Shown: positions 5,294-11,857, numbered from the stretch's first letter. The stretch: DNA of 17,294 nt from an uncultured Bacilli bacterium (GCA_947628075.1 CANQYF010000019.1:1-17294), one strand, 5' to 3'. Numbers and translations are program-made. The notes: a model not told the origin generated them from the letters alone.

Positions 5294-6697
5294 ATGCAAA
5301 GACACAAAACGTTAATAATTATAGGTGCTATTTTAATTTCAATATTATTATTAACAATTATTTTATGTTTTATTCCAAGTTTGACCATTACTTTAAATGG
5401 CGATGCCACAATGGCTTTAGAGGTAGGAAATTCTTACCAAGAATTAGGAGCAACAGCCCAAGTCGGTAATCTTTTTCAAAAAAGTAAAGTGGATGTCAAA
5501 ATTGAGGGAACGGTTGATGTAGAAAAGCTGGGAAAATATACAATTACTTATAAAGCTAAAAATTTAAATATAACTAAAGAGGTTAAAAGAGTAGTCAATG
5601 TTGTTGACAAAGAAAAACCAACAATAACTCTAGATAAACCAGTTACAATGTGTAAAGATAAAAAAATTATTGATCTAAATGCTAAAGCCCAAGATAATTA
5701 TGATAAAGATATTTCCGAAAATATCAAATATCGAGTTGATGGTGATTATATTTATATAATGGTGGAAGATAGTTCCCATAATAAAGCAGAAATAAAAGAA
5801 GAATTAAAATATATCGATAATGAGGCTCCGAAGATTACCTTAAAAGGGGATAAAACCATTTATTTAAATAAAGATGAAGCTTATGTAGAATATGGTGCCA
5901 CTGCTAATGATTCTTGTGATGGAGTAATAACAAATAAGATAAAAATCGAAAGTAATGTTGATGTTAGTCAAGTTGGAAGTTATGAAGTAACATATAAAGT
6001 TACAGATCAAAATGGTAATGAAACCCAAACCAAAAGAAAAGTAAATGTCGTTTTAGATAAAGATAAAGTTAATGATGGAGTAATATATTTAACTTTTGAT
6101 GATGGGCCTGGCCAATATACAGAACAAATTTTGGATATTTTAGCCCAAAATGATATTAAAGCAACATTTTTTGTAACTAGCCAATTTCCTAAATATCAAA
6201 GTTTAATAAAAAAAGAATATGAAGCCGGACATACAGTAGGTATTCATACTTATAGTCATAAGTGGACTATTTATAAAAGTGTAGATACTTACTTAGATGA
6301 TTTTAATAAAATAGAAGCAATAGTTTATAATGAAACAGGTGTACATCCTACTATTTTCCGTTTTCCTGGTGGTAGTTCTAATACTGTTAGTAGAAAATAT
6401 TGTAAAGGGATAATGACAGATTTAGCTAAAATTTTAACTTCAAAAGGATATACTTATTATGATTGGACTTTTGATAGTGGAGATACTAGTAAAAGTAAGA
6501 ATTCCAAAGAAGATATTATTAAAACTGTTAAATCTTATTTAAAAGGAAATGGCGAATATATAATTTTGATGCATGATATTAAGAAAAACACTTTAGCGGC
6601 ATTACCAGATATTATTAAGTATGCCAAGAGTATGGGTTATGTATTTAAACCTATAACTTCAGAAACTACGCCTAAACAATTTAAAATTGCTAATTGA
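5294..6697 (+). CDS. Membrane-anchored polysaccharide deacetylase with Ig-like repeats (PgdA/PdaA type)
   Basis: A 467-residue exported protein. Residues 7-28 form an uncleaved signal anchor. Residues 31-105, 108-175 and 178-253 look like three Ig-like modules of the DUF5011 kind (ITLNGDATMALEVG; DNEAPKITLKGDKTIYLNKD); the middle one is more diverged. Residues 262-455 are a NodB-type carbohydrate deacetylase: TFDDGP (267-272; D269, D270), HTYSH (318-322, metal His pair), RFPGG (356-360), DW (390-391) and LMHD (425-428). The family removes acetyl groups from N-acetylglucosamine or N-acetylmuramic acid in peptidoglycan, often lowering lysozyme sensitivity. All five motifs look intact, and RFPGG replaces the more usual RPPYG-like motif. 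It has its own transcription unit after a terminator. The exact substrate cannot be read from sequence. Confidence 0.92.
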   Translation: MQRHKTLIIIGAILISILLLTIILCFIPSLTITLNGDATMALEVGNSYQELGATAQVGNLFQKSKVDVKIEGTVDVEKLGKYTITYKAKNLNITKEVKRVVNVVDKEKPTITLDKPVTMCKDKKIIDLNAKAQDNYDKDISENIKYRVDGDYIYIMVEDSSHNKAEIKEELKYIDNEAPKITLKGDKTIYLNKDEAYVEYGATANDSCDGVITNKIKIESNVDVSQVGSYEVTYKVTDQNGNETQTKRKVNVVLDKDKVNDGVIYLTFDDGPGQYTEQILDILAQNDIKATFFVTSQFPKYQSLIKKEYEAGHTVGIHTYSHKWTIYKSVDTYLDDFNKIEAIVYNETGVHPTIFRFPGGSSNTVSRKYCKGIMTDLAKILTSKGYTYYDWTFDSGDTSKSKNSKEDIIKTVKSYLKGNGEYIILMHDIKKNTLAALPDIIKYAKSMGYVFKPITSETTPKQFKIAN

Positions 6698-6754
6698 AAT
6701 AACCCATACCAATTAATAAATGTTTCATAAAATAAATTAGAAAGGAAAAGTTTT

Positions 6755-7072
6755 ATGGAACAAAGTAAATTTGAATATAGTCAAGAAACAAATTATGAAG
6801 GTGCTATGAATATGAATAATATGAATATGGGAGCTGAAACTTCTTGTTGCAGTATGGAAATGCCTGCACAATCAATGATGTGCCCACCTATACAAGAATG
6901 TCCACAAGAAAGAGTTTGCCATCGTTATATCAATTATGAAGTACCTCATATAATGCCATGCAATACCAGAGTAATTAACCATCATATTTATAGACATACA
7001 TATACGCCATGCTTTACAACTTGTGAAGAAAATGTCGTATCAAATGTTTATGATAGAAAATGTTATTTCTAA
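6755..7072 (+). CDS. CotD-like Cys/His/Met-rich protein
   Basis: A 105-residue soluble protein behind AGAAAGGA. The N-terminal third is rich in Asn and Met (MNMNNMNMG at about 18-26), followed by Cys-rich sequence (SCCSMEM, MMCPP, QECPQERVCH). The C-terminal half (YEVPHIMPCNTRVINHHIYR, then HTYTPCF) resembles the core of spore-coat protein CotD, with its pattern of PHI-P-T-VNH and H-Y-P. Nine Cys and five His suggest cross-linking or metal binding. CotD is an inner coat protein of Bacillus spores. No other spore gene is seen here, so a role outside sporulation is possible. It is flanked by its own terminator. Confidence 0.55.
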   Translation: MEQSKFEYSQETNYEGAMNMNNMNMGAETSCCSMEMPAQSMMCPPIQECPQERVCHRYINYEVPHIMPCNTRVINHHIYRHTYTPCFTTCEENVVSNVYDRKCYF

Positions 7073-7088
7073 AAAATAATATTTCTTG

Positions 7089-7122
7089 GATTATTGATTA
7101 AATCAATAATCTTTTTATTTTT
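7089..7122 (+). terminator. Intrinsic terminator after the CotD-like gene
   Basis: GATTATTGAT pairs perfectly with ATCAATAATC (3-nt loop) and runs into TTTTTATTTTT. Confidence 0.9.
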
Positions 7123-7134
7123 GCCCAAAAGCAC

Positions 7135-7163
7135 TTGGCTAAATTATTTAAATAAGATATAAT
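7135..7163 (+). promoter_or_regulatory. Promoter of the small membrane protein gene
   Basis: -35 TTGGCT (7135-7140), -10 TATAAT (7158-7163), 17-bp spacing, starting 13 bp past a terminator. Confidence 0.7.
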
Positions 7164-7185
7164 TATAATTAGTAGAAGGTGTAAA

Positions 7186-7566
7186 ATGAAATTTTATGAA
7201 GATAAAAAAATTATAGGGCTTGGTGTAATTTTAGTCTTATTTACAGTTGTTTATTTTGTTGTTGCTAATAAATTATCTTATGCTTTTAGTGATGGCTTAG
7301 ATAAAGAAGCTATGTATAATGATACAATAGAAATAATTACTAAAAGTGCAATAGCTTATGGTAATGATAATATTGATTTAATTAAAGAAAGTGAAAATAA
7401 TACGATTTATCCTAAAGTTCAAGATTTAATTGATAATGGTTATTTAGTTGCAGATGAAAATGGTAATATTGTAAATCCAATAAATAATAATAAAATATTA
7501 AATTCTTATGGTTTGAAAATAAAATATGCTGATGGTAAAATTTCAGCGGAAGTAAATAGTAATTAA
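7186..7566 (+). CDS. Small membrane-anchored protein of unknown function
   Basis: A 126-residue protein with AGAAGG 6 nt before ATG. One N-terminal membrane segment lies at about 8-27 (KIIGLGVILVLFTVVYFVVA), followed by an outside domain. That domain starts with a helix (YNDTIEIITKSAIAYGNDN) and ends in YLVADENGNIVNP and short strands. The layout of one hydrophobic helix, an amphipathic helix and a small beta tail recalls pilin-like proteins. There is no prepilin peptidase motif and no pilus gene nearby, so I do not assign that function. It is expressed from its own promoter. Confidence 0.65.
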   Translation: MKFYEDKKIIGLGVILVLFTVVYFVVANKLSYAFSDGLDKEAMYNDTIEIITKSAIAYGNDNIDLIKESENNTIYPKVQDLIDNGYLVADENGNIVNPINNNKILNSYGLKIKYADGKISAEVNSN

Positions 7567-7604
7567 AATTTTTGGTAAAATTATTGTAAAATCTTCCTGA
7601 AAAG

Positions 7605-7634
7605 TTGTATTAACTAAAAATTATTTAGTAATAT
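7605..7634 (+). promoter_or_regulatory. Possible promoter of rpoZ
   Basis: -35 TTGTAT (7605-7610) and -10 TAATAT (7629-7634), 18-bp spacing, 24 bp before the rpoZ start. It is a moderate match in AT-rich DNA. Confidence 0.4.
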
Positions 7635-7657
7635 ATTATTGTAAGGAGTGGTGATAC

Positions 7658-7861
7658 ATGTTATATCCATCTATTGATAAGTTACTTAATATTGTAGATT
7701 CCAAATATATGTTAGTTCATGTTGCCTCTAAGCGAAGTAAACAAATGTTAGAAACTTCTCATTATCAAATGCGTATTAGTGATTATCACAGTAAAAAAGA
7801 CTTAGGTAGAGCACTTGAGGAATTAGAAAATGGTTTGATTAAAATCGTTAAAAAAAGTTAA
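7658..7861 (+). CDS. rpoZ: RNA polymerase omega subunit
   Basis: Omega helps the beta-prime subunit fold and join core RNA polymerase. The 67-residue protein starts with the family's PSIDKLLNIVDSKYMLVHVA and continues KRSKQM, then has a C-terminal helix (DLGRALEELENGLIKI). Length agrees with Gram-positive omega subunits. AAGGAG lies 9-10 nt before ATG. It is not beside gmk, its frequent partner, but stands alone ahead of tRNA-Ala. Confidence 0.88.
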   Translation: MLYPSIDKLLNIVDSKYMLVHVASKRSKQMLETSHYQMRISDYHSKKDLGRALEELENGLIKIVKKS

Positions 7862-7868
7862 TTAACCC

Positions 7869-7897
7869 TTGATTATCTTTTAATACTATGTTAAGAT
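7869..7897 (+). promoter_or_regulatory. Promoter of tRNA-Ala, overlaid by an inverted repeat
   Basis: -35 TTGATT (7869-7874) and -10 TAAGAT (7892-7897) with 17-bp spacing predict a start near 7904, 7 nt before the tRNA. The perfect inverted repeat GATTATCTT (7871-7879)/AAGATAATC (7893-7901) covers both elements. The same DNA could form a hairpin at the 3' end of the rpoZ mRNA, although no T tract follows. Confidence 0.6.
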
Positions 7898-7910
7898 AAT
7901 CATGTTATTT

Positions 7911-7987
7911 GGGGGATTAGCTCAGCTGGCTAGAGCATCTGCCCTGCACGCAGAGGGTCGCGGGTTCGAATCCCACATCCTCCACCA
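7911..7987 (+). tRNA. tRNA-Ala (TGC)
   Basis: Acceptor GGGGGAT pairs with ATCCTCC and contains G3-U70, the alanine identity pair. The anticodon arm TCTGC-CCTGCAC-GCAGA gives TGC. Position 33 is C instead of the near-universal U. CCA is encoded, and the gene has its own promoter and terminator. Confidence 0.94.
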
Positions 7988-7999
7988 AATTGTATTTTG

Positions 8000-8026
8000 C
8001 TCCGTATTTTACGGGGTTTTATTTTT
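8000..8026 (+). terminator. Intrinsic terminator after tRNA-Ala
   Basis: CTCCGTA pairs with TACGGGG (one G-U), followed by TTTTATTTTT. Confidence 0.88.
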
Positions 8027-8027
8027 A

Positions 8028-8183
8028 AAGGTATTAAATTATTAAGGAACATTAAAGTAAGACGAGAAAACCAAAAATATGAAATTCTTTGATTTAGATA
8101 ATTTTACCTATGAATCAAAATGATCCAGATTTAATTGCAATTTATAGAAAAACATTAAACAAGAAATCTATATAATAAGAAAC
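8028..8183 (+). other. Gene-poor stretch, possible decayed coding sequence
   Basis: Short frames such as MKFFDLDNFTYESK (from 8080) and a 21-codon frame (MNQNDPDLIAIYRK...) are cut by stops. None has a convincing ribosome binding site or a family I know. This may be the debris of a lost gene. Confidence 0.3.
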
Positions 8184-8211
8184 TTGAAAAAAGCTCATTT
8201 TGTGATAATAT
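8184..8211 (+). promoter_or_regulatory. Promoter of the third small-RNA candidate
   Basis: -35 TTGAAA (8184-8189) and -10 TAATAT (8206-8211), 16-bp spacing, with an extended TGA just ahead of the -10. Confidence 0.5.
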
Positions 8212-8217
8212 GTATTT

Positions 8218-8328
8218 AGCAAGAGAATTTGCATAAAATAAAAAAGGAAACATTCAGTTTCGTCAAGTTGAATGTCTACCATTAATTGTGTTAGGCACTT
8301 ATTCTAACGAATGGGTGTCGTTTTTTTA
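8218..8328 (+). ncRNA. Candidate small RNA, about 110 nt
   Basis: A promoter at 8184-8211 and a strong terminator at 8294-8327 bracket a short region with no good ORF. Two hairpins precede the terminator: GCAA/TTGC near the 5' end and the perfect ACATTCA/TGAATGT around 8250-8275. One frame (8241-8328) reads NIQFRQVECLPLIVLG and then stops, with no start behind a ribosome binding site. The stretch may therefore be a gene remnant instead of an RNA gene. No known RNA family is recognised. Confidence 0.42.
8294..8327 (+). terminator. Intrinsic terminator, 11-bp stem
   Basis: GGCACTTATTC pairs along its full length with GAATGGGTGTC (three G-U) around loop TAAC, followed by G and seven T. GTGTC can alternatively pair with GACAC just beyond the T tract. 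Confidence 0.8.
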
Positions 8329-8474
8329 GACACTAATTGTTATGAAAATAGGAAATTTATTGGTAACATAATGAAGTTTAAAAAGTAGTTTTTATTATTT
8401 ATTAAATAGTAAGGAACTTTAGCACATTAAAAACCTTATTTGGTTTATACTAATAATATAAAATTTATATTTAA
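8329..8474. other. AT-rich intergenic stretch
   Basis: Nothing supported beyond a weak AAACC/GGTTT hairpin near 8430. No ORF has a ribosome binding site. Confidence 0.5.
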
Positions 8475-8503
8475 TTGACATATAGAATATAAATACATAT
8501 TGC
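8475..8503 (+). promoter_or_regulatory. Possible promoter for the 8551 gene
   Basis: A perfect -35 TTGACA (8475-8480) with a weak -10 TATTGC (8498-8503) at 17 bp. It gives a leader of about 40 nt. Confidence 0.42.
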
Positions 8504-8550
8504 TGAATTAAATTTTAAGTAGTATTATGAAATTAAGGTAGTGAAGAGAT

Positions 8551-9141
8551 ATGACAAATAAAAATTCGTTCTCAAAAAATAATAAAAAGACAAATAATGG
8601 TCCAAAGAAAAAAATCCCTAGTAATGCTTTTGTTATGAAAGTTTTAACTATTTTAGGAGTAGCAATGCTTTGTACTGGAGCAGTTTATTTAATGAATTAT
8701 TTTTTTGTAAAGAAAAGTGATATTAAAATAAATATGTCTATGGACAAAAAAGTAGACTATATTTCTATAAATGGTAAAGATGAATTAATAACAACACAAA
8801 AATATATTAGTGATTTAGGTTATAATATGCGTTATGATATTAACAATTTTAGTGTTTTTAAATATAAATCTCAAGATATTTATAAGTATAATGATGAAGA
8901 AAAAATATTAGTTGTTGTTGAAAAATCCAGTGTTCCAAAAAATTGTAAAGAAGTAAAAAATGACACTGACTATAATAGTTGTGAAGTTAGCGTTGATAAT
9001 TATACAAACGAAAATTATATATCTTACGATAATAAAACTTATAAAATTACAATAAAAGGCGCTAATGTTAATTCCTTTGAAAGTCAAATTCAAAGCAGAA
9101 TTGATTATATGTTGAATTCCTTTGAAATTGCTAGTAATTAG
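8551..9141 (+). CDS. Membrane-anchored extracytoplasmic protein, unknown function
   Basis: A 196-residue protein with a basic, Asn/Lys-rich cytoplasmic head (1-26), one membrane segment at about 28-52 (FVMKVLTILGVAMLCTGAVY) and an outside domain of about 140 residues. Two cysteines (in KNCKEV and YNSCEV) could form a disulfide. The outer domain alternates short strands and charged loops and ends in a helix (ESQIQSRIDYMLNSFEIA). I do not recognise the family. The spacing of GAAGAG to ATG is short but usable. The 9169 gene begins 28 nt downstream and probably shares the transcript. Confidence 0.7.
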   Translation: MTNKNSFSKNNKKTNNGPKKKIPSNAFVMKVLTILGVAMLCTGAVYLMNYFFVKKSDIKINMSMDKKVDYISINGKDELITTQKYISDLGYNMRYDINNFSVFKYKSQDIYKYNDEEKILVVVEKSSVPKNCKEVKNDTDYNSCEVSVDNYTNENYISYDNKTYKITIKGANVNSFESQIQSRIDYMLNSFEIASN

Positions 9142-9168
9142 GATATTCTAAGTTGAGGGGGGAAGTTT

Positions 9169-9897
9169 ATGAAATATAATTATTTTAGTATTACTTTTTG
9201 GTTTAATTTAGTTGAAAATCACCAAATGTTGCTTGCTGATTTAAATAAAACTTTTGAAACTGAATTTGCCAGTTTTAATGTGTTAAATGAAGAAAGTGAT
9301 AATTTATTAGTTCCAGTTGTATCAGGTGTAAATAAAAAACTGATGACTAATTTTTCATTTAGTAAAATTAATTTTCAATATAATATGGATCACGTTTCAC
9401 AGGAAGATTTTGGATTATTTAAAGAAAAATGTTTAAAAATATACGAATTTTTTGAAAATAATAATATTATTATTTTACATTCAGCCATCTGTGTAAATGG
9501 TGAAATAGATGATGATAAAGCTTTTAATAAATTTATTAAAAGCACTTTAAATTCTAAGTTAATTACCAAAGATTTAATTGATGCTTCTTTAAAATTAGGC
9601 AAAAAGCATGAAGATTTATTTTATAAAATAATTACTTTATTAAATAAAAAACAAATTAAATTACCTCAAAAAGTTGATAAGAATGGTAATTTAATTCCAG
9701 TTCCCTTAATTTCTTGGAATGAAGCAAGTTTAGAAAAAGATATCGTTGAAATATCTTACGAAATTAATGATAAGTATTCATTTGATTTTACTAAGAATTA
9801 TCATACAACGGAATTTTTTCTTAATAAAATGTTATATGTTTTAGAAAACGACTTAGAAAAAGATGTTAATAATTTAATTAAGAAAGGCATATTTTAA
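9169..9897 (+). CDS. Cytoplasmic protein of unknown function, 242 residues
   Basis: A strong GAGGGGGG lies ahead of ATG. The protein is soluble, with no signal or membrane segment. It has an N-terminal mixed region (MKYNYFSITFWFNLVENHQM), a helical middle (EDFGLFKEKCLKIYEFFENN), and a C-terminal helical part ending FFLNKMLYVLENDLEKDVNN. I recognise no catalytic motif or family. It follows the membrane protein gene at 8551 in a likely two-gene operon. Its last codons overlap those of the convergent YolD-like gene by 4 bp and lie inside the hairpin at 9883-9938. Confidence 0.7.
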   Translation: MKYNYFSITFWFNLVENHQMLLADLNKTFETEFASFNVLNEESDNLLVPVVSGVNKKLMTNFSFSKINFQYNMDHVSQEDFGLFKEKCLKIYEFFENNNIIILHSAICVNGEIDDDKAFNKFIKSTLNSKLITKDLIDASLKLGKKHEDLFYKIITLLNKKQIKLPQKVDKNGNLIPVPLISWNEASLEKDIVEISYEINDKYSFDFTKNYHTTEFFLNKMLYVLENDLEKDVNNLIKKGIF

Positions 9898-9938
9898 TTA
9901 AATATTATTTTTAATATTTGCTTAAAAAATATGCCTTT
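9883..9938. terminator. Bidirectional hairpin shared by convergent, overlapping genes
   Basis: AAAGGCATATTTT (9883-9895) pairs perfectly with AAAATATGCCTTT (9926-9938). A second perfect hairpin, AAATATTA/TAATATTT (9900-9919), sits in the loop. On the plus strand T residues follow; on the minus strand the tract is weaker. The left arm codes the end of the 9169 gene, and the right arm lies within the YolD-like gene. Confidence 0.7.
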
Positions 9939-10214
9939 TTGATTTAAATAAATTTTTTTATCTTGTAAATTTAAATAATTAATTTTTCCCTCAATTGTTC
10001 TAATTAAACCATCGTAATAGTAATCAATTTTAACATTAAGTTTCATTTCATATGCTTCTAAAATTTCTTCTTCAATAATATTTAATTGATCATCCGAAAG
10101 AATGGGATATTTTTGGCGATTTTTTTCTTTATTAATATCATTTAAAATTATGGTTGAATCAAAGCAAGAATTAAAAGGTTGCCATTTGATGATACCTCGA
10201 TCTTTATAATTCAT
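9894..10214 (-). CDS. YolD-like protein, partner of the Y-family polymerase
   Basis: A 106-residue protein whose N-terminus NYKDRGIIKWQPF matches the YolD family (RGxIKWxPF). It ends in a short beta-rich domain that handles 'YYDGLIRTIEGKI'-like sequence. YolD genes sit next to UvrX/UmuC-like polymerases in Bacillota and their phages, and are thought to assist or regulate them. The ATG overlaps the polymerase stop as ATGA (10211-10214), and GGGAGG lies 9 nt upstream, so translation is probably coupled. It is likely SOS-controlled through the upstream promoter. Confidence 0.87.
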   Translation of the reverse strand: MNYKDRGIIKWQPFNSCFDSTIILNDINKEKNRQKYPILSDDQLNIIEEEILEAYEMKLNVKIDYYYDGLIRTIEGKINYLNLQDKKIYLNQKGIFFKQILKIIFN

Positions 10215-11458
10215 GAATAATGACCTCCCACTTTTTTATTTCTTTCAATCGCAGTCGAATCTTCTAATAGAGAAGATGCTTTTAAAATACTATTTTTTCC
10301 AAATTTATCTTTAATTTCATCTATTGTATTATCAATACCGTTATTTTTTTGTTCTTCATTTTTAGTGAATAAATTTAATTGAATACTTTCTTTTTTGACT
10401 AAATTACCACAACTGATAGTAACTTTACGAATAGGTAAATCTTCATAAAATTTATCAAAAATATTAAGACAATTTTGGTATATTTCGTAGGATATATCAG
10501 TTGGATTATCTAGTTTTATAGTGTGAAAAAAGCCTCCGCCTACATTTTTAGAGTAGCCAATACCTAATCCAATATTTTGAGCTTGCTTATTATTTTTTCT
10601 TAACCGGTAAGTTAAAATGTCAATCATTTCAGCAATTATTAATTTAATATTATCGCCATTATAGTCTTTAAATAAAACTTGAGAATGACTATATGATTCT
10701 GATTTACTTAATTTTTTATAATCCGAAATCTTACTAGTATCGATTCCATTAGCGTGATTCCATAATTCTAAACCCATAATACCAAATTTATCTTTTAAAT
10801 AATTTTGATCACTTCTAGCTAAATCACCTACATTAAAAATTCCTAATTTATTTAAATTTTTTTCCATGCGAGGTCCAATTCCCCACATTTTAGAAAGTGG
10901 TTTTATTTGCCATAGTTTAGTTTCAATGTCTTCTTTTGTCCATTTGGCTATATTATTAGGTCTATGTTTGGCTTCAATATCCATTGCTACTTTAGCTAAA
11001 AGCATGTTATAACTAATCCCACAAGTAGCGGTTAATTTTGTTTTTTGATAAATAGTATCTAAAATATCTTTAGCTAGTTCTTCATCTGTTTTTTTATACA
11101 TTTTTAAATAATTAGTAACGTCTAAAAAACATTCATCAATAGAATAGATAAATAAATCATCTTCACTAATAAAATCTAAATAAATACTGATAACTTCTTT
11201 ACTTTTGGCTATATATAAACTCATGCGTGGTTTAGCAATAAAATATTTTATATTATGAGGTATTTCATAAAGTCTCCCCCGTGATTTAACCCCTTTATTT
11301 TTTAAATAAGGAGTAACTGCTAGAGTAATTGCCCCGTTGCCTTGGGTAGGGTTAGCTACTACCAAAGGATAGGTAAAAGGATCTAACCCTCTTTCAATAC
11401 ATTCACAAGAGGCAAAAAAACTTTTTAAATCAATACATAAAATGTTTCTTTTAATCAA
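10211..11458 (-). CDS. Y-family translesion DNA polymerase (UvrX/UmuC-like)
   Basis: A 415-residue error-prone polymerase that copies past damaged bases. D10 (CIDLKSFFASCE) and D108-E109 (SIDECFLDVTNY) supply the catalytic carboxylates. The HhH thumb contains MWGIGPRMEKNL. A little-finger domain follows, and QLNLF at 360-364 is a sliding-clamp binding motif. TTG at 11458 is preferred over an in-frame ATG at 11491: AAGGAGG is 8 nt from the TTG, and the longer form would run through the operator and ribosome binding site. It is paired with a YolD gene as in uvrX-yolD of SPbeta and related chromosomal loci. Length and motifs look intact. Likely SOS-induced through the LexA-like box. Confidence 0.93.
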   Translation of the reverse strand: MIKRNILCIDLKSFFASCECIERGLDPFTYPLVVANPTQGNGAITLAVTPYLKNKGVKSRGRLYEIPHNIKYFIAKPRMSLYIAKSKEVISIYLDFISEDDLFIYSIDECFLDVTNYLKMYKKTDEELAKDILDTIYQKTKLTATCGISYNMLLAKVAMDIEAKHRPNNIAKWTKEDIETKLWQIKPLSKMWGIGPRMEKNLNKLGIFNVGDLARSDQNYLKDKFGIMGLELWNHANGIDTSKISDYKKLSKSESYSHSQVLFKDYNGDNIKLIIAEMIDILTYRLRKNNKQAQNIGLGIGYSKNVGGGFFHTIKLDNPTDISYEIYQNCLNIFDKFYEDLPIRKVTISCGNLVKKESIQLNLFTKNEEQKNNGIDNTIDEIKDKFGKNSILKASSLLEDSTAIERNKKVGGHYS

Positions 11459-11476
11459 TTTAATTACCTCCTTATC

Positions 11477-11488
11477 AAACGTTTGTTT
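11477..11488 (-). promoter_or_regulatory. LexA-like operator of the polymerase/YolD operon
   Basis: AAACAAACGTTT fits the Bacillus SOS box GAACnnnnGTTC with symmetric G-to-A and C-to-T changes. It lies between the predicted start of transcription (about 11489) and the ribosome binding site, where a bound repressor would block transcription. The match is imperfect, so the family context carries much of the weight. Confidence 0.5.
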
Positions 11489-11495
11489 CAATTTA

Positions 11496-11524
11496 AATAT
11501 AAATCATTAAGAGAAAATTTGCAA
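11496..11524 (-). promoter_or_regulatory. Promoter of the polymerase/YolD operon
   Basis: Minus-strand -35 TTGCAA (11519-11524) and -10 TATATT (11496-11501), 17-bp spacing. Confidence 0.6.
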
Positions 11525-11548
11525 TACCTATTTTTGGCAATTAAGTTA

Positions 11549-11562
11549 ATCCTTTAAAGGAT
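11549..11562. promoter_or_regulatory. Perfect 14-bp palindrome upstream of yidD
   Basis: ATCCTTTAAAGGAT ends 5 bp before the yidD -35 and lies in the divergent intergenic region. It is a possible dimeric repressor or activator site with no known match. Confidence 0.4.
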
Positions 11563-11567
11563 AGTAC

Positions 11568-11596
11568 TTGTTAATTTAGGAGTAAATTATTATAAT
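11568..11596 (+). promoter_or_regulatory. yidD promoter placing the start of transcription at the ATG
   Basis: -35 TTGTTA (11568-11573) and perfect -10 TATAAT (11591-11596), 17-bp spacing. Only 6 nt lie between the -10 and the ATG, so a start 7 nt past the -10 falls on the A of ATG. Confidence 0.65.
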
Positions 11597-11602
11597 AAAA
11601 TT

Positions 11603-11809
11603 ATGAAGAAATTATTATTAAAATTAATTGCTATTTATCAAAGTATGCCTTTATCTAGTCATAGTAAATGTAAATATTATCCGACGTGTTCTAATTATGC
11701 GAAAGAAGCTATTACTAAATATGGTGCTATAAAAGGAACTTTTTTGAGTATTAAGCGTATTTTAAAATGTAATCCTTTCAGTAAGGGTGGCATTGACTTA
11801 GTTCCTTAA
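11603..11809 (+). CDS. yidD: Membrane protein insertion efficiency factor YidD
   Basis: A 68-residue protein with the family signature CKYYPTCSNYAKEAI (residues 23-37), then KRILKCNPFSKGGIDLVP at the C-terminus. YidD associates with the inner face of the membrane and aids YidC-dependent insertion. The N-terminus MKKLLLKLIAIYQ is the usual amphipathic helix. The nearest AGGAG is about 20 nt upstream and lies inside the promoter spacer, so it cannot serve as a ribosome binding site. The mRNA appears leaderless. No later in-frame start would preserve the family's N-terminus. Usual neighbours rpmH and rnpA are absent here. Confidence 0.93.
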   Translation: MKKLLLKLIAIYQSMPLSSHSKCKYYPTCSNYAKEAITKYGAIKGTFLSIKRILKCNPFSKGGIDLVP

Positions 11810-11822
11810 TAAAGAAAAGTGA

Positions 11823-11851
11823 TTGTCAAAATTAAGAAAAGGTGTTAGAAT
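11823..11851 (+). promoter_or_regulatory. Promoter of the T-box/MBL/thrS operon
   Basis: -35 TTGTCA (11823-11828) and -10 TAGAAT (11846-11851), 17-bp spacing, predicting a start near 11858. Confidence 0.7.
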
Positions 11852-11857
11852 AAATTT

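Noticed and set aside
8080..8160. Reading TGA as Trp to extend MKFFDLDNFTYESK
   Set aside because: TGA is a real stop elsewhere in the window and TGG encodes Trp, so the Mycoplasma code does not apply.
8908..9093. Minus-strand 61-codon ORF
   Set aside because: Lies wholly inside the 8551 gene, is Phe/Ile-rich, and has no supporting signals.
9390..9602. Minus-strand 70-codon ORF
   Set aside because: Antisense to the 9169 gene with no ribosome binding site or family match.
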